Source of the DNA: Campanula takesimana
Lineage: Eukaryota > Streptophyta > Magnoliopsida > Asterales > Campanulaceae
DNA length: 64,000 nt
Assembly (NCBI GenBank): GCA_026119855.1
Contig: JAOWBW010000158.1
Span: forward strand, 1,114,976 to 1,178,975
Direction of reading: 5' to 3'
Shown: in pieces, positions 32,587 to 44,384 of the stretch
Position numbering within the stretch: position 1 is the stretch's first letter
How the letters are laid out: each line of letters begins with the position of its first letter
Position numbers and translations under genes: made by a program
The notes under the pieces: generated by a model
Told to the model about the DNA's origin: nothing
Database searches by the model: none
Seen by the model: the letters and a program-made list of their open reading frames with translations, nothing else

Positions 32587-34176
32587 TGTCGCGCCCGACC
32601 CGTGGTCCTATTTGGCCCCACGCTCGGGACACGAATGGAAGACGTTATAAAACACTTTTTAAATTTTTCGCAATATACTTTCATAAAACTTACAAAACCA
32701 ACACCTGAAGTTCCAAGACTTCCATTCTACTTTTAAACAGACTTTACAAACGAAAGTACTTAGCCCGAAGGCTTACAAACCTTTATACAAATGTACACAC
32801 ACCAACATTATCCAAAATATAGGTGTTATAAAATGATGAAGTCACGGAAACTCTACCCAAAAGGTTATACATCTATGTAATGTAACCTTGACCAAAACAA
32901 ATCCCAACTCTTACCACTTTCAACGTCCTCCCGTCAAAGTGTCCTAGCCCCTGGACTCGCCTTTATCTAAAACAGTAAACAAATAAGGGGTGAGAATAAT
33001 CTCAGTAAGCTACTAAAATGCAACTACGTTATATGCTGATATGATAATCATAAAGAAACTATATCAACAATAATCAAATAGCATATAGCACATAACATGA
33101 GAGATAACATCAACTCATATATCACAATTAACACCTAGGCCACACTCCGGTGGATACCAAGCCAAGGTTTACCCAATAACAACTGTCTGAGAATACCAAC
33201 TGTGAATACCATTTGAGAAAACCATCTGAGCAGCATAAATAGCTGAAGCCGGATCCCGAAAACCAAACAATAACCAATAGAATCAAAGTAACCAGAGAGG
33301 GAAATACGACACAAAGTCATAACCCAAGTGCTCACCAATGGAAGCAATTCATCCCATCCAAGGTCAATCTGGACTGGGAAACAAAGAAGGCGCAGTGGAG
33401 ACCTTATAGTGAACTTGGCTTGTGTGGCACTATAATTCTCCCACCGCCTGACTCAGAAGCTCCAATGGAAAACCTTATAGTGGACTTACCTGTACCACTA
33501 TAATTCTTCCATTGGCTGACTCAGAGCTCCAATGGAAAACCTTATAGTGGACTTACCTGTACCACTATAATTCTTCCATCGGCTGACTCAGAAGCTCCAA
33601 TGGAAAACCTTATAGTGGACTTACCTGTACCACTATAATTCTTCCATTGGCTGACTCTACAACAAGACCAGCTGGACTTTTCACAAGAAGCACAGTAATG
33701 AATACTTGCTAAACAAAACCCGGGGCATTTAATCCAAGAAGGAACTAAGCCAAATACATCACAAGATGCACACAAAAGATTTTTCATAAGAGTCCATAAC
33801 AAGGACATTTAGTCACAACTCAATCTTTTTCATCAACGAACATAAAAGTCATACACATTCACGTTTGGGTCCTAAACAACCCCAAGGACTACACAAACAA
33901 TTGTCCTCTTGTACCCAAGTTAAACAAACTATCAACTTGAAAAACAGGGGGGGTGCGCATGCTTCCCTTGATCAGATACTTTGCCTAAGTTGGTAACCAT
34001 GGGGTGCGTGCGCCTCCTTATTTAGGGTGCGCGCGCCCCCTCCCATTTTGGGCCAAATCCCAGATTCTTTCTTAGTTCATTTTTACTCCTTCCGTCCCAC
34101 AAATATAACACATAAAATGCACAAATAATTTCCATTTTAATATTAGAAAATTAGGGTGGATTTTGGGGTCGTTACA
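32587..34176 (-). mobile_element. Gypsy (chromovirus-type) solo LTR
   Basis: A 1590-bp LTR from TGTCGCGCCCGACCC to GGGGTCGTTACA with a perfect 5-bp duplication CTGCT on both sides (32582-32586, 34177-34181). Its ends match the LTRs at 50105 and 54197, which are in minus orientation. The absence of an interior indicates LTR-LTR recombination. It carries a 67-69 bp hairpin tandem repeat and three CG words at 33954, 34005 and 34028. Confidence 0.92.
33391..33660 (-). repeat. Tandem long hairpins with CAGGTAAGT loops
   Basis: Four units, the first diverged, of about 67-69 bp. In the last three, TTATAGTGG pairs perfectly with CCACTATAA around an 11-base loop, and CCAATGGAA further out pairs with TTCCATTGG. 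On the element (minus) strand the loop reads TACAGGTAAGT, which contains a consensus 5' splice site. First inner stem: 33475-33483 with 33495-33503. Confidence 0.75.
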
Positions 34177-34885
34177 CTGCTGGTAACAAGTTAGATAAAG
34201 ACTTGAAAGGTAAAAAGGTTGATCAAACTGTATACCGAGGTATGATTGTTCTCTTCTTTGCTTAACTGCTAGTAGGCCAGATATCATGTTTAGTATTTGT
34301 GTTTGTGCTCGTTATCAAGCGGATCCTAGAGAAGCACATCTTATTGCTGTTAAACGTATTATTCGATATCTATCTGGGACTATTAACCTTGGACTTTGGT
34401 ACTCCAAAGATTCAAATTTTGATCTTATAGGTTACTCAGATGCAGATTATGCAGCATGTACAATAGACAGGAAAAGAACGAGTGGAACTTGTCATTTCCT
34501 TGGAAATCGACTTGTTTCATGGGCAAGCAAGAAATAAGCCTCAGTCTCTGTATCTACCATAGAAGCTGAATATATAGCTGCTGGAAGTTGCTGCTGCCAA
34601 GTGCTCTGGATGAAGCAACAATTGGTTGACTACGGAATCAACGAAGAAAATTGTCTAATCTATTGTGACAATACATCTACCATTGCTGTCTCCAACAATC
34701 CTGTCATGCATTCAAAAACCAAACACATTGATATCAAATACCACTTTCTCAAGGATCATGTGGGAAAGGTAATATCCATCTAGAGTATGTGAGTACTGAC
34801 AATCAATTGCAGATATCTCACCAAGGCTCTTGATTCGAAGAGATTTAGGTATTTTAGAGGAGAAATGGGTATGCTAGAACTTTAA

Positions 34886-35591
34886 TGACATGTCCATATA
34901 TCTTGGTTGTACTAATGTCTTGTGTTTTATCCAAGTCCAAAACCTAGCAGGTCTCAACGGTCGATGACATCTCACCGGTCAAGTAATCCCGGTCGAAGCA
35001 TCAAAATGCTTCAAGTGAACCGACCGCACACTGTTGACCGCAAAATATTCTGACCGCATGAAACAGATGAAATTTGTTCAAGGCTTAAAGAAGCCTACCG
35101 CATGGGAAAATGATGACATTGGCTCATTGCTTTAAAGAAGCATTCTTTGGTTAAGGTAACATACTTGACCGCAAGCATTCACGGTCAAGCACCTGACCGC
35201 AAAAAGTTAGGTGACCAGGTAAGTGTTTCTATCTTAGCAAATCATTAGGATCATCCTAGTCATCCAAAGGGGTAATTCCGTAATTTCCTCTTTTCCCTCA
35301 TTTTCATTTAATTCAAATCATTTGCAATTAATTTTGTTCCCTATTTATGTCCGCCGTCACTATCCATGCATTTAAAGCGAAAGGACATCTCTGGTCAAAT
35401 CCCTGAGTTTTGTAGAGTTAACCTCCCACATCTCTTCTGAACAAACCGTTCCAATACCTCATAAACTCCACCTCTCTGCACAACCTCCTTTTCAGAAACC
35501 CTCTCTCTCTCTACTCTCTGTCTCTCTCTAGTTCTCTTTCTACAAACCCACTTCATCTCAAATCATTCGCCATTCATTTTTCTCTATATAA
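34886..35591 (+). promoter_or_regulatory. Promoter-like region with GACCGCA words
   Basis: Between the Copia-C pol stop and the next ATG. GACCGCA occurs at 35022, 35036, 35052, 35167 and 35195, and more weakly elsewhere. A CT-rich tract (35490-35545) and CTATATAAA at 35584 precede the ATG at 35592. This is consistent with an internal promoter for the accessory ORF; no transcript evidence is available. Confidence 0.4.
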
Positions 35592-37721
35592 ATGGCTCCA
35601 AAACTCTCTCAATCTTCCAAATCCTCTAAGAGATCTCAAGAACAACTCTCTGAAGATACAATGGTATGATTTCTGACCCAAAACTCTACATTTTCAAGTT
35701 CTTTATTTCGTTTTGGCGGGTTAAAACCAATTTGATATTTTTGTCTAAATTCTTTATAAATCTGGGCTATTTTGGTTCTGATTATGCTTATTAATTGTTA
35801 CTTGATGATTTCGAGTTCTCTAACATTTTTAAATTCGAATTTGTCTTGTTATATCTATTTATGCCATAAATGTTTTTGTAGCTTTTTGTTAACTATGCCC
35901 TTTCATATTCTGTGAGTTATATGTTTTTGATGATGAAATTGTTGGTATTGTGCGTATAATCGGTTTTTGTGCACATTTTGGTGAAATTTTTATGGATTTT
36001 CATGCTCTGAATCGTTTTCTGGGTTTTCACTATGAACAGTATCTTCATGTTCTATGATGTTCTTCGTGTTCTTGAGATTACACTTTTTGATCCTTAAAAT
36101 TCATTACACATAGTAATATGGTGTTTGTGCGTGTTTTAGAGATTTCATTGAAATGCTTCTAAGTATTCTTTTTGTCGACCGCACCCTCTATCTACCGTGT
36201 ACCAATCGACCGCATTATCTGATCATTCGACCGCACCAGTGTTGCTAACTTCTCAATCTTTTTCAGGAAGAACAGTCTTTTATACTGGTTGTGTGATCAA
36301 CCATGATGACCTTCAAAATGACGCTATGGTCGTCATATAATTAAAAGGATGAAGAAGTCAGGCATTCTCCACTACTTCACAATGAATCAATCAAGTCACT
36401 ACCTTGCTGCTGTGGGTGAATTCTACTCCACAGCTAAAGAAATCAAAGGAGAGATGAACAAAACAAACCGCTCAACTGGATTGCAGCTGAGGTTTACGGT
36501 CAGAAAGTTGAAATTGACTACACCGACATTGGTGCCACTCTAGGTCTGGACATAGACGTTGATGCCCCTGAGTCTCTGACTAGTGAGAATATGATGGTCT
36601 AGCAATGAGATTGATTGGTTCTACCGATGTCTGTAAGCCTTACCGCAAGACTTTTCTTGAGGTGATGTACTACATTGGTCACCTGGTTGGCCACGGTCTG
36701 CTCTGCAAAAGTGGCAACCATGGAAACTTTAACACCACTCAATGGCACTTGTCAACCGCAATCTACTTAGGAAGAAAGATGAACTGGCCTAAGAGATTCT
36801 TTATGACTTGTTAGTCGACCACATCAATGACTACAAGAAGCAGCTATCTGAAAAAGCCCCCACCAGTATAAGAGGAACTCCAGGTTTCTCTCCATGATCT
36901 TCAAGTTCATTCCTGAAACAAGAAGAGCCATTGGCAAAGACAAGGATGCCAAAGTTACTGTCTCTTTATCCAAAGTCTTTGATGTCAAGACTATGAGATC
37001 CACTTTCCGCAAACAGATTTGGTGATACTCAGTATCAAGAATATCTGGCTCGTGACCCCAAAGACCCTATGTTGCTCCACACTACACCAAGGCTGCAAGA
37101 ATTGCTCTGGGACTTGATGCTCCTAATAAGTCCACATCAGTTCATGATGATGATGATGAAGAAGCTGAGGATGAACAAGTGTCAAGAAGAATCAAGGCAA
37201 AGGAATTGCTAGTGCCTCGACCGCTCCTTCCAAACCCAGACCATTGACTGGAGTGATTATCAAAGAATCTTCAACGGTTAAGCCTCCTTCCAGAATTCCT
37301 CCTGCCGCACCATTGAAAAACCAAGTCTACGCTCCCATCTCTAAATCAACGGTCTCCAATCCAACGTGTTCCTCTCCGACCGTTCCATCCAAATCCTTCA
37401 AAACAAAGTCTTTTGCACTCCCCGCTTCGTCTCAGGGGGAGAAATCCAAGAAAGGGGATCTTCTCTAAGTCCCGTTCAAACCGCAAAGAAATCCAAGGTT
37501 GCAAGACCACCTCCTTCGACCGCATCCCCTGTTTTCACTCCATCCGTTTCACCTATGCAGAGTGACCGTGATGATGATGTTGAAATAGCTCCTACTCAAC
37601 CGCAAAGTCAAAGGTCCAAGCATACTCTTGAATTAGTTGATGAACCAGATGATGTGGAATTGGTAGAATCAAGTAGTGAATCTGGTAATCAAGATGTTGA
37701 AGCTGGTGTAGAAATTGAAGC
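35592..37721 (+). pseudogene. Plant transposon-protein-like accessory gene with intron, broken
   Basis: Exon 1 (35592-35663) encodes MAPKLSQSSKSSKRSQEQLS. A 603-base T-rich intron (35664-36266) has GT and a good acceptor TTTTTCAG. Downstream protein islands in shifting frames include VFYTGCVINHDDL, KMKKSGILHYFTMNQ-like sequence, VEIDYTDIGATLGLDIDVD and YYIGHLVGHGLLCK. QWHLSTAIYLGRKMNWPKRF follows. They resemble the putative plant transposon protein domain found downstream of pol in some copia elements. An acidic, proline/serine-rich tail follows and enters the N gap. Several frameshifts make it a pseudogene, unless some are consensus errors near the gap. Confidence 0.5.
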
Positions 37722-37821
37722 NNNNNNNNNNNNNNNNNNNNNNNNNNNNNNNNNNNNNNNNNNNNNNNNNNNNNNNNNNNNNNNNNNNNNNNNNNNNNNN
37801 NNNNNNNNNNNNNNNNNNNNN
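37722..37821. other. Assembly gap, 100 N
   Basis: Exactly 100 N, the usual placeholder for unknown length. The left side is accessory-gene sequence; the right side starts about 116 bp inside the Copia-D LTR. The missing sequence must hold at least the LTR start, the Tat-D LTR and the end of Copia-C if the join is correct. Confidence 0.98.
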
Positions 37822-39171
37822 AACTAACCTTGATGGCTATCAAATTTCTCTTGGTCTTGGTGGAGATTTGAAGACTTGATCACGATCACAAAGCTTGAAC
37901 ACGAACTTTGAAGATGATGATTTTCACCCTCTAGCGGTATCCACACTTCGAACGAATATCAAAGGAACTCTTTGATCTTGGTTGCTAGACCAATATTATG
38001 AAACACACTTTCACAATTTAATAAAATAACTATATGGAATTATTTGGAATTATTTCTGTCCTCAATCAAGGATACTTAGAACAAAATAAATTCTCTCTCC
38101 AACACTTTGGAGACTCACAAAAAGCTATTCCTGAGGTTCTAGCCGAAATCATCCTTTATACACAAGCAAGACCTATTCCAAATAAGAACTTGTGTCAAAA
38201 GACATGTCAAATCGAATAGGAAAGTGCCAGCCGACAGTACTGTGCGGCCGCCAGAATACACTGTGCGGTCGCACATTTATCTGAACCAAACTGGTACAAA
38301 ATTGGGCTAAGTGTGCGGCCGCCCCGGTCCACACTGTGCGGTCGCCCACTTCCCAGAATGTCCAGAATTTCCAAAATTCCAATTTAGTCCTTTTAAAGAT
38401 TCGTTCTATTGTGTGTGACCCTCTAGGATTATACTAAGTTAGCAATGGTTTCAAACATGAAACCATAAGATATGATTAGGTTCTAGCAAACCGTCACACC
38501 TACCCAAATAGTATAACTAGATAAAGTTCGCATTCCTTTAGAATAGTCACAATCCCTTTATCCACGATGTCATTGAACACAAGTCATGGTCAAACAGTCA
38601 ACTTGTTTTGTTCAATACTTTTCGATTCCGAATATGTTGATAATTCAAATGCTATTGATCCAATCAACCATTTGAGTACGGCCAAAAATTCATCAACATC
38701 ATCCTTCGAGGGGCCCAAGCTTGACATCTCTCCGTGGAGGGACAAATCCATTTAGCTTATTATTTCCAACGGGAATCCAATTATGCCAATCATACCCCTT
38801 TATAACTACCGTGTTAAGGTAGCGTTTGAATATGTCAAACACATGTCATCAAGTGGAAGACTATAATAACTTCATGTCTAAGGATTCAAATGATATAAGT
38901 AATATGAGATATATGTTCGACATAGACCATGACATAAAATCTCATACAGCGGGTCATGTCCAGTACCTTGTTCCAAACAAGTACCATAAATCTAACATGA
39001 TCATCCCATGATCATTTAGGCTTTATACTAGTGCTTAATAAGTACTAGGGACGGAGATTATTATAAGTAAACATGAACAACAATAATAATCAAAACATCT
39101 CTTTATTGATATGAAATAAATGATAACAATTACAACGCTTATTAAACGTGCCTAGGGCACCACTGCCAACA
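37822..39171 (-). repeat. Copia-D 3' LTR, partial
   Basis: It matches 44804-46172 but has many single-base length differences. It holds four CG words at 38241, 38262, 38312 and 38335. It ends ACTGCCAACA. Confidence 0.93.
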
Positions 39172-40532
39172 TCTCCCACTACCCTAGGCCCAATTTCCAT
39201 GTATCTAATACCCGTGGACCTAACATGACCATCTGTTAGCTTGTGGAAGTCCCTTGTTAGCGGGTCCGCAACATTGTCATCAGTAGGTACTCTGCATATA
39301 TTACGTCTCCCCTATCAACGATCTCTCGAATGATATGAAAACGCCTAAGTATGTGTTTGGATTTCTGATGTGCTCTTGGTTCCTTTGCTTGAGCAATAGC
39401 ACCATTATTATCGCAATAAAGGTCTATTGGATTAGCAATGCTAGGAAAACACTCAAGTTCAGTTATGAAACTTCTTAATCCAAACAGCTTCCTTACAGCA
39501 TCCGATGCAGCAATATACTCAGCTTCTGTTGTAGAATCAGCGGTTGTACTTTGCTTGGAACTCTTCAGCTTACAGCTCCACCATTTAACATAAACACAAA
39601 ACCCGATTACGATCGGCTATCATCTTTGTCGGTTTGGAAGCTTGCATCCGTGTAAGCATTTACAACCAGATCATCTTCCATTCCTCCATAGACCAAAAAA
39701 CGAGTCTTTAGTTCTTTCAAGTACTTAAGAATCGCTTTACAGCTATCCAGTGATTTCGCCAGGGTCGGATTGGTATCTACTTGTCATGCTCAAAGCATAA
39801 GATACATCCGGCCTAGTACAAATCATGGAATACATGATGGACCCAATTGCCTAAGCATATGGAACATCATTCATTTTCTCACGCTCATCGTTTGTCTAGG
39901 ACATTGAGTCTTGCTTAGAGAAAACTCCATGTAACACGGGCAAGGTGCCTCTCTTAGAATTTTATACAGAATCTTCTAATGGCTTGTCAATGTATGTACT
40001 TTGGCTTAAACCAAGTATCCTCCTTGATCTATCTCTATAGATCTTAATGCCAAGAATATATGCGGCTTCACCATATCTTTCATTGCAAAACACTTCCTAA
40101 CCAAGTCTTCACAGACTGAAGTATAGGAATGTCATTTCCATGAGCAATATGTCATCCACGTATAAAATAAGGAATATCACTATGCTCCCACTAATCTTCT
40201 TGTATACACAAGGCTCATCTTCGTTCTTGATGAAACCAAACTCTTTGACCGATTCATCAAAACGGATATTCCAACTCCTAGAAGCTTGCTTCAATCCATA
40301 GATGGATCTTGCAACTTGCATACCTTAGAATCTTGTTCAAAACCTTCTGGTTGTGTCATATACACATCCTCTTGGAGTTTTCCATTCAGGAAAGTGGTTT
40401 TGACGTCCATCTGCCATATTTCATAGTCATGATATGCGGCAATGGCAAGTAAAATTCTTATAAACTTGATCATTGCTACGGGTGAAAAGGTCTCATCATA
40501 GTCAATACCATGAACTTGCCTATAACCTTTCG
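39172..40532 (-). pseudogene. Copia-D RT C-terminal half and RNase H
   Basis: RT islands: MIKFIRILLAIAAYHDYEIW then QMDVKTTFLNGKLQEDVYM, IYGLKQASRSWNIRF and ILYVDDILL with the catalytic YVDD at about 40150. Nearer 39172 come RNase H motifs TEAEYIAASDAVRKLFGL and DLYCDNNGAIAQ. Multiple frameshifts occur, notably near 40115 and 40320. The pol end is followed by the purine tract and LTR. Confidence 0.85.
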
Positions 40533-41171
40533 CTACAAGTCTAGCTTGTAAGTATGCACCTTCCCATCCATGTCAGTCTTCTTCTTGAAGACCCATTTGC
40601 ATCCTATGGTTTTTACACCTTCGGGTGCATCAATCAAATTCCAAACTTGATTGTCTTGCATGGATTGCAATTCGGATTCCATGGCTCCAAGCCACTTATC
40701 CAAATCAGGAGAAGACATCGCCTCATGGTAGGTTGACGGTTCATCATTCTCAATGATTTCTACGTCATTACTACCCGTTACGAGAAATCCATATCTCTCG
40801 GGCTCGGATCGTAACCTACTGGATCTGCGAGTTACTTGTGTATTTTGAACAGGTTCCACAACTCCTTGTGGTTCTTGTTCAACTATTGGTTCAATGTTAT
40901 TTTCTGGGTCTCGAATTTCTTCAAGATTTATTTTACTCCCACTGATTTCTTTGGAGAGAAACTCTTTCTCTAGAAAGACACCAGTTCGGGCAACAAACAC
41001 TTTGTTGTCCTCATGGTTGTAAAAGTAATATCCTCTAGTTTCCTTAGGATATCCCACGAAAATACATTTATCAGATTTGTGTGCAAGTTTGTCTGAGACA
41101 AGTCTTTTGAAAAAAGCTTCACAACCCCAAATCTTCATGAAAGACAGACAAGGCTTCTTTCCGCTCCACAT
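40533..41171 (-). pseudogene. Copia-D integrase C-terminus and RT N-terminus
   Basis: The 212-codon frame reads the post-integrase region (SDKCIFVGYPKETRGYYFYN, VFVARTGVFLEKEFL), a variable linker with RRSSRLRSEPERYGFL, then the RT entry (SELQSMQDNQVWNLIDAPEG, IGCKWVFKKKTDMDGK). It ends by frameshift just where the RT motif would continue. Confidence 0.9.
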
Positions 41172-41233
41172 CTCATATGGAGTCTTTTGAACCGATTTAC
41201 TTGGAACACGATTTAGTCTGAAAGCAGCGGTTT

Positions 41234-41764
41234 CTAGGGCGTAACCCCAAAAGGATATGGAAGATCAACTTGACTCATCATTGATCGAACCATGTCTAAC
41301 AAAGTTCGATTCCTCCTCTCGGACACACCATTCCATTGTGGTGTTCCAGGTGGAGTCAATTGTGAAACTATTCCACAATTCTTTAGATGATCATCAAATT
41401 CTTGACATAAGTATTCACCACCTCGATCTGATCGAAGTGCCTTTATACTTTTGCCAAGTTGTTTTTCTACTTCATTTTGAAATATTCTAAATATCTCAAA
41501 TGCTTCACTTTTATGTTTCATTAGGTAAACATACCCAAATCTACTATAATCATCAGTGAAGGTTATGAAGTATTGAAATCCTCCCTTAGCATTGCTACTT
41601 AATGGTCCGCATACATCAGAATGTATCAACCCCAATAAGTCGCTTGCCCTTTCACCCAACTTGGTAAAAGGTGTCTTAGTCATTTTTCCAAGAAGACACG
41701 ACTCACAAGTATCATATGACTCTAAGTCACATGAACCCAAAAGTCTTCTCATTAATATGACCAA
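41234..41764 (-). pseudogene. Copia-D integrase core
   Basis: Zinc-binding cysteines (YDTCESCLLGK), then the catalytic triad: D in LIHSDVCGPL, D in ALRSDRGGEYL and E in QWNGVSERRNRTLLDM. This is the expected copia spacing. A frameshift near 41740 separates it from the pre-integrase ORF and another near 41240 from the C-terminus. Confidence 0.92.
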
Positions 41765-42299
41765 GACGGCAATGCCATAAATAAGTATGATTTAGATCAT
41801 TAGGTTTAGATTTCTTATTTACATGATAGACATTGTCATTATTATCATTCTTGACATCCAAGATATAAAGGCCATTAAATGAATTAGCAATACCATAAAG
41901 CACATCATTTAAATAAATAGAGAATTTCTTATTCTCAATAAGAAACTTAAAACCTTCATTATCCAAACAAGAAATTGAAATAATATTTCTGCTTAAATCC
42001 GGAACATAATAGCAATTGTTCAAAACAAGAACTAATCCGGAAGGTAAAGTGACTTCATAAGTCCCTACGGCTAATGCAACAACTCTTGCTCCATTCCCCA
42101 CGCGTAGATCTACTTCACCTTCTTTAAGCAGTCTTCTATTCTTTAGTCCCTGCACATTTAGACAAATGTGAGAACCACATCCGGTATCCAATACCCAGGA
42201 ATCAATGGTAGAAAGGAGAATATCTATCATATAGATACCTGAAGTCGACGCAGCCTTGCTGCCCTTCTCTTCTTTTGCTCTTCCAAGAAAGCCTTGCAA
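41727..42299 (-). pseudogene. Copia-D protease and pre-integrase domain
   Basis: The retropepsin motif WVLDTGCGSHICLN (D-T-G) lies near the start, then NCYYVPDLSRNIISISCLDN and the pre-integrase signature LWHCRLGHINE with the first histidines of the zinc site. It overlaps the gag frame by about 70 bases in another frame, as a frameshift would produce. Confidence 0.92.
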
Positions 42300-43093
42300 T
42301 TACGTTTCCAATGACCAATTTCTTGACAATGGAAACAAATTGCATCCTTTTGTGAATCGGGTTTTGCCTCAGAAGCCTTGGCAACCTTTGCCTTACTTAT
42401 TTTGGGTTTGACAACTTTCTTACCCTTTACTTTGGCACTAGCCTTCTTCCCATCATGAACCAAGAGCACGGGAGAACCTTTCTTCACAATTTTCATCTCT
42501 GCAGTTTTGAGCATCCCATGCAACTCAGAGAGATTCTTATCCATTCCATGCATGTTATAATTCATCACAAACTGATTATAACTTTTAGGCAATGAATTAA
42601 GAATGAGATCCGTGGCTAGCTCCAATGGGATTGGATAGCCAAGTTTATCAAGGTGCTCTACATAACCTTTCATTTTAAGAAAGTGAGGACTCACTTGTTG
42701 CCCTTCATTCATTTTACAAGTAGTGAATGCAACAATGGTCTTGTACCTCTCTTGCCTAGCTTGCTCTTGAAACATGGTTCTCAACTCCACGCCTATCTCA
42801 TAGGCTTCCAAATGTTCCAAACTTTGTTGGAGTTTTGAACACATAGCAGCAAGCATGAGACAACTTACATCTCTAGAATCATTACGATGTTTCTTGTAAT
42901 TGTCTCTTTCTACCCTAGGGGCAGTAGGCGGTGGTTCAGTGGGGAGAGGCCCATCGAGAATGTACAACTTATCTTCTTTCCTAAGAACAATTCTTATGCT
43001 ACGGATCCAATCCATAAAGTTTGTACCGTTCTCTTCGAGCTTATCCTTCTCAAGGATCGATCGGAAGGACATTGATTGAGTGTTATTAGTCAT
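42227..43093 (-). CDS. gag: Copia-D gag
   Basis: A 288-codon frame from MTNNTQSMSFRSILEKDKLE, the normal start for this family; the ATG lies about 1.6 kb inside the 5' LTR end. NFMDWIRSIRIVLRKEDKLY and the UBN2-like middle part lead to a lysine-rich stretch. One zinc knuckle follows, CFHCQEIGHWKRNC (C-x2-C-x4-H-x4-C), for RNA binding. Gag forms the particle that packages element RNA. The frame leaves the protease register near 42290. Confidence 0.9.
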   Translation of the reverse strand: MTNNTQSMSFRSILEKDKLEENGTNFMDWIRSIRIVLRKEDKLYILDGPLPTEPPPTAPRVERDNYKKHRNDSRDVSCLMLAAMCSKLQQSLEHLEAYEIGVELRTMFQEQARQERYKTIVAFTTCKMNEGQQVSPHFLKMKGYVEHLDKLGYPIPLELATDLILNSLPKSYNQFVMNYNMHGMDKNLSELHGMLKTAEMKIVKKGSPVLLVHDGKKASAKVKGKKVVKPKISKAKVAKASEAKPDSQKDAICFHCQEIGHWKRNCKAFLEEQKKRRAARLRRLQVSI

Positions 43094-44307
43094 TATCTAC
43101 AAATATGCAAAATTTCCAAAATTTAATAAGTACCAATTTTTCATTAAAGAAATAAATAATGTATTTTTCAAACGAAAATACTCCCATTAAATTATATAAC
43201 CTTCATATACATCCAATGCATAATATAATTTAATTGGGCTAAGATCCAACTTTAATTTAACTTTTGAGTCCACGGAGGCGGACCACTCAAAACTAAATTA
43301 ATTAGGTAGACAATCATGTCAATCATATCCCATATGATTCTTAGATCCTTTTATGAGATTCTTTGAAAAATCCAATTTTTAAAAAGCATGTTTAATCTCA
43401 TCTTTTGCCTAGGCCCAAAACTGTTTTGACGCCTAATTAAGTCCAACCATTTTAAACGCATAGGAACCATTCAATTTAATGCACCTTGCGGAGGCAAGCC
43501 CACATTAAATTAATGAACCTCATCTTGCTCATACATGAATAAGATTAATGCACCTCGCGGAGGTGAACCCACATCAAGATTACCCATGCATAAACAAGTG
43601 TCTTAATCATGGCATGGCAAAGAATGACTTAAAACTTTATTTGAAGGTTCATCACATATAGCATATAACACATTTATGAGCACATAATATAAACATGTTA
43701 CACATCAAGTTTAGCCACTAAATTAATCTCCATTAATTTAAGCGTGATATTTATGTGTCATTAGTTTCTCTATAATCATGAGGATGAGACTATTTCAACT
43801 TTGGTTATTATCTCCAAATCAAGACAACAAGAAGTGCGTTCGAACTAAGCCATTAGGCAACCACAATCCCGCACTAATTCAAGAAACCAATAAAGTAGTT
43901 CATGTGGCCGAAACTAAGCAATAGATGGTCTCGATGAACGTAGGCCAATTGCATTCACAATTCCACATGGATCTCCAAACTTTGAATCAAGAATTTTGTT
44001 TCTCAATTTTAGCAATTGAACTCTTCATAATTCTAACTTCGTTTTATCTTTGAAACTTTGATTGCGATCAATTTTGGGAAACACAATCTCGATGAACGCA
44101 GATTAGCCATCCAAAACTTGAACCAATCTAGGAATCACAAGACTAAAACAAATAGGAAAATCAAACCCCAAAATCCACACACAAACCAACTACCCAAAAC
44201 CCATTCCAGATCAGCAAGTCTGGACTGGTTCTGTTATTGGTTTTGTTGAATTTTTCGAAAAATTCCAGATTCTAGTTTTCAACCAAAATCTGACTTTCTG
44301 GTGCTGG

Positions 44308-44384
44308 TGTGCGGCCGCCCAAAAAGATCTGTGCGGTCGCCCAAAAGTGTGCGGCCGCCCAGACTCTTATGTGCGGTCGCCCAT
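44308..44384 (-). repeat. Copia-D leader CG words
   Basis: TGTGCGG starts at 44308, 44330, 44348 and 44370; both pairs are 22 bp apart. Within each pair GCGGCCGCC precedes GCGGTCGCC on the plus strand. The position is between PBS and gag. Confidence 0.8.

Larger units (their letters stand above)
32401..34885 (+). pseudogene. Copia-C RT and RNase H fragment, split by a solo LTR
   Basis: 32403-32581 encodes the RT palm/thumb (KLMKSKFEMSMMGELTFFLG). After the solo LTR, 34182-34885 continues with ASRPDIMFSICVCARYQADP, the RNase H aspartate in GYSDADYA and TIEAEYIAAG. CDNTSTIAVSNNPVMHSKTK follows and the pol end is RGEMGMLEL, stop at 34883-34885. A TAA at 34535-34537 replaces an expected glutamine. 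The 5' part of the element is missing. The RNase H end resembles SIRE/Tork-type copia. Confidence 0.88.
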
